In this document: positions 61,840 through 64,000 of the stretch, one piece after another
Position numbering within the stretch: the stretch's first letter is position 1
Layout of the letters: each line of letters opens with the position of its first letter
Origin: Pycnococcus provasolii
Lineage: Eukaryota > Chlorophyta > Pseudoscourfieldiophyceae > Pseudoscourfieldiales
Length of the DNA: 64,000 bases
Reading direction: 5' to 3'
Assembly: GCA_049487715.1 (NCBI GenBank)
Contig: CP150555.1
Location: 620,001 to 684,000, forward strand
Made by a program: the position numbers and the translations under genes
Notes under the pieces: generated by a model
What the model saw: the letters and a program-made list of their open reading frames with translations, nothing else
Told to the model about the DNA's origin: nothing
The model's database searches: none

Positions 61840-62382
61840 TTTCATTACCACCACCACCACATTTATCATCAAGGGTTTTTCATTATCTTCATTAGGGGGA
61901 GCTGCAGGATACGGGTGGCGCGTGTTTGATTTGTTATTTGTGTGTCACCGCTGCTCTTCTTTCAAAACTTTCAACACTCACGCACACACGCACACACGCA
62001 CACACGCGTGTTGGAAAAGGTCCTCCCCGGTTGTCCTACGATAGTTCCTTGATATCTTGAGAGTAGAGTGCCGTGGCGCATGTCCAGTCATTGGCTGAAG
62101 GCTGCGCTCGTAATAGGACGTTGTGAGCACCTCGATTGGGATGCAACCTCGCACAAGTGCCGTGAACGCTGCGCCGCGACAGAAGGAACACGCGAATGCT
62201 TTGCCAAGCATGGCGAAAAGCGTCGCGCGAAAGGGAGGAGATTGAGAGACCACTATGGTTGTGCACCACGCACAACCTACGGGAACCAAAAAAATATTTT
62301 GTTACCGCCCGCCCAGATTTTTTTGAAATGCTTGTCGATCGTCACTCCGCGAGCACACCGTCGTACCATAAACTCCCCTGTT
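61840..62382. other. Intergenic region, giant gene to ARF1
   Basis: A CCACCA run follows the stop, and a CACACG microsatellite lies at 61977-62008. No gene. Both neighbours end here. Confidence 0.6.
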
Positions 62383-63737
<1,355 letters not shown>

Positions 63738-64000
63738 GTTGGCCACAGCTACTAAAGGCTAGGCGTGCCACTTATGGAGTGTTGCAGGAGCAGATGAGGC
63801 GGGATGGAGGCGAGAAGGGGGAGAAGGGCGATCGGTGCGGAGAGGAGGAGAGGACGAGCAGGGGGGAAGGGAGGGGGGAGGAGAAGGGGGAGAGGGGAGG
63901 GGAAGCAAAAGCACCAGGGGCCTGCTTTAAGGGTTTTGCCAGCGCCTGAAGAAAGGGGTATCCCTTTCCCCGGGGGCCCTCTGCTTTGCTTTCGGTTTAA
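63738..64000. other. Purine-rich tract at window end
   Basis: 63790-63905 is almost purely G/A (GGGGGAGAAGG and similar), and the opposite strand is C/T-rich; possible triplex or promoter tract upstream of ARF1. No gene. Confidence 0.6.

Overview
This window is nuclear DNA from a eukaryote, most likely a small unicellular green alga of prasinophyte grade. The gene set is algal: plastid ferredoxin-nitrite reductase, NRT2 with its NAR2 partner, a plastid FNT-type nitrite channel (NAR1), OSCA/CSC1, GDT1, NRAMP, ARF1, an LSMT-like SET protein and a Raf-like TKL kinase. Most genes are single open frames. Clear GT-AG introns are visible only in ARF1 (62383-63737) and in the membrane-protein gene at 37414-38607; short introns are likely in the nitrite reductase leader and in a small gene near 24.2 kb. 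Lineage is inferred from gene content only. The telomere-like arrays are TTAGGG-type, not the plant TTTAGGG type.

Layout. 1-14.5 kb: the 3' part of a beta-helix/Thr-rich surface protein, a long OSCA-type channel, 2 kb of low-complexity DNA, an mpaB/DUF2236-type oxygenase, two poorly defined hypothetical genes, a phytanoyl-CoA dioxygenase-like gene and a small secreted-type hypothetical. 14.7-16 kb: a repeat block of G/C-rich minisatellites, a hairpin array and seven perfect TAACCC units. 16.0-33.6 kb: the nitrate-assimilation cluster. It holds nitrite reductase, a MYND/MSS51-like gene, NRT2 and NAR2 as a divergent pair, a small unknown gene, an NR-like Mo/b5/FAD flavoprotein, NAR1, a stand-alone NR molybdenum domain and a stand-alone cytochrome b5. 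34.9-49.7 kb: housekeeping and signalling genes (TKL kinase, two-exon membrane protein, NRAMP-like, DnaJ, UBX, GDT1, RGG, SET). 51-61.8 kb: one giant surface protein of about 3,600 residues. 62.4-63.7 kb: ARF1.

How the cluster works. Nitrate enters through NRT2 with NAR2, is reduced to nitrite in the cytosol, enters the plastid through NAR1 and is reduced to ammonium by ferredoxin-nitrite reductase. The most unusual point is the nitrate reductase. The protein carrying cytochrome b5 and FAD/NAD(P)H domains (26281-29526) has an N-terminal Mo domain that lacks the molybdenum-ligand cysteine (Ser198) and the active-site Arg. An intact NR-type Mo domain (C146, R100) is encoded by a separate gene (31309-32796) with no b5 or FAD, and a third adjacent gene encodes a b5 domain. 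This looks like a split, multi-subunit assimilatory nitrate reductase. Also notable are a one-base frameshift next to a 24-bp duplication in NAR2, a roughly 190-bp noncoding element found in two convergent intergenic gaps, and a duplicated TIG-TIG-aromatic (FYxFY) module in the giant protein.
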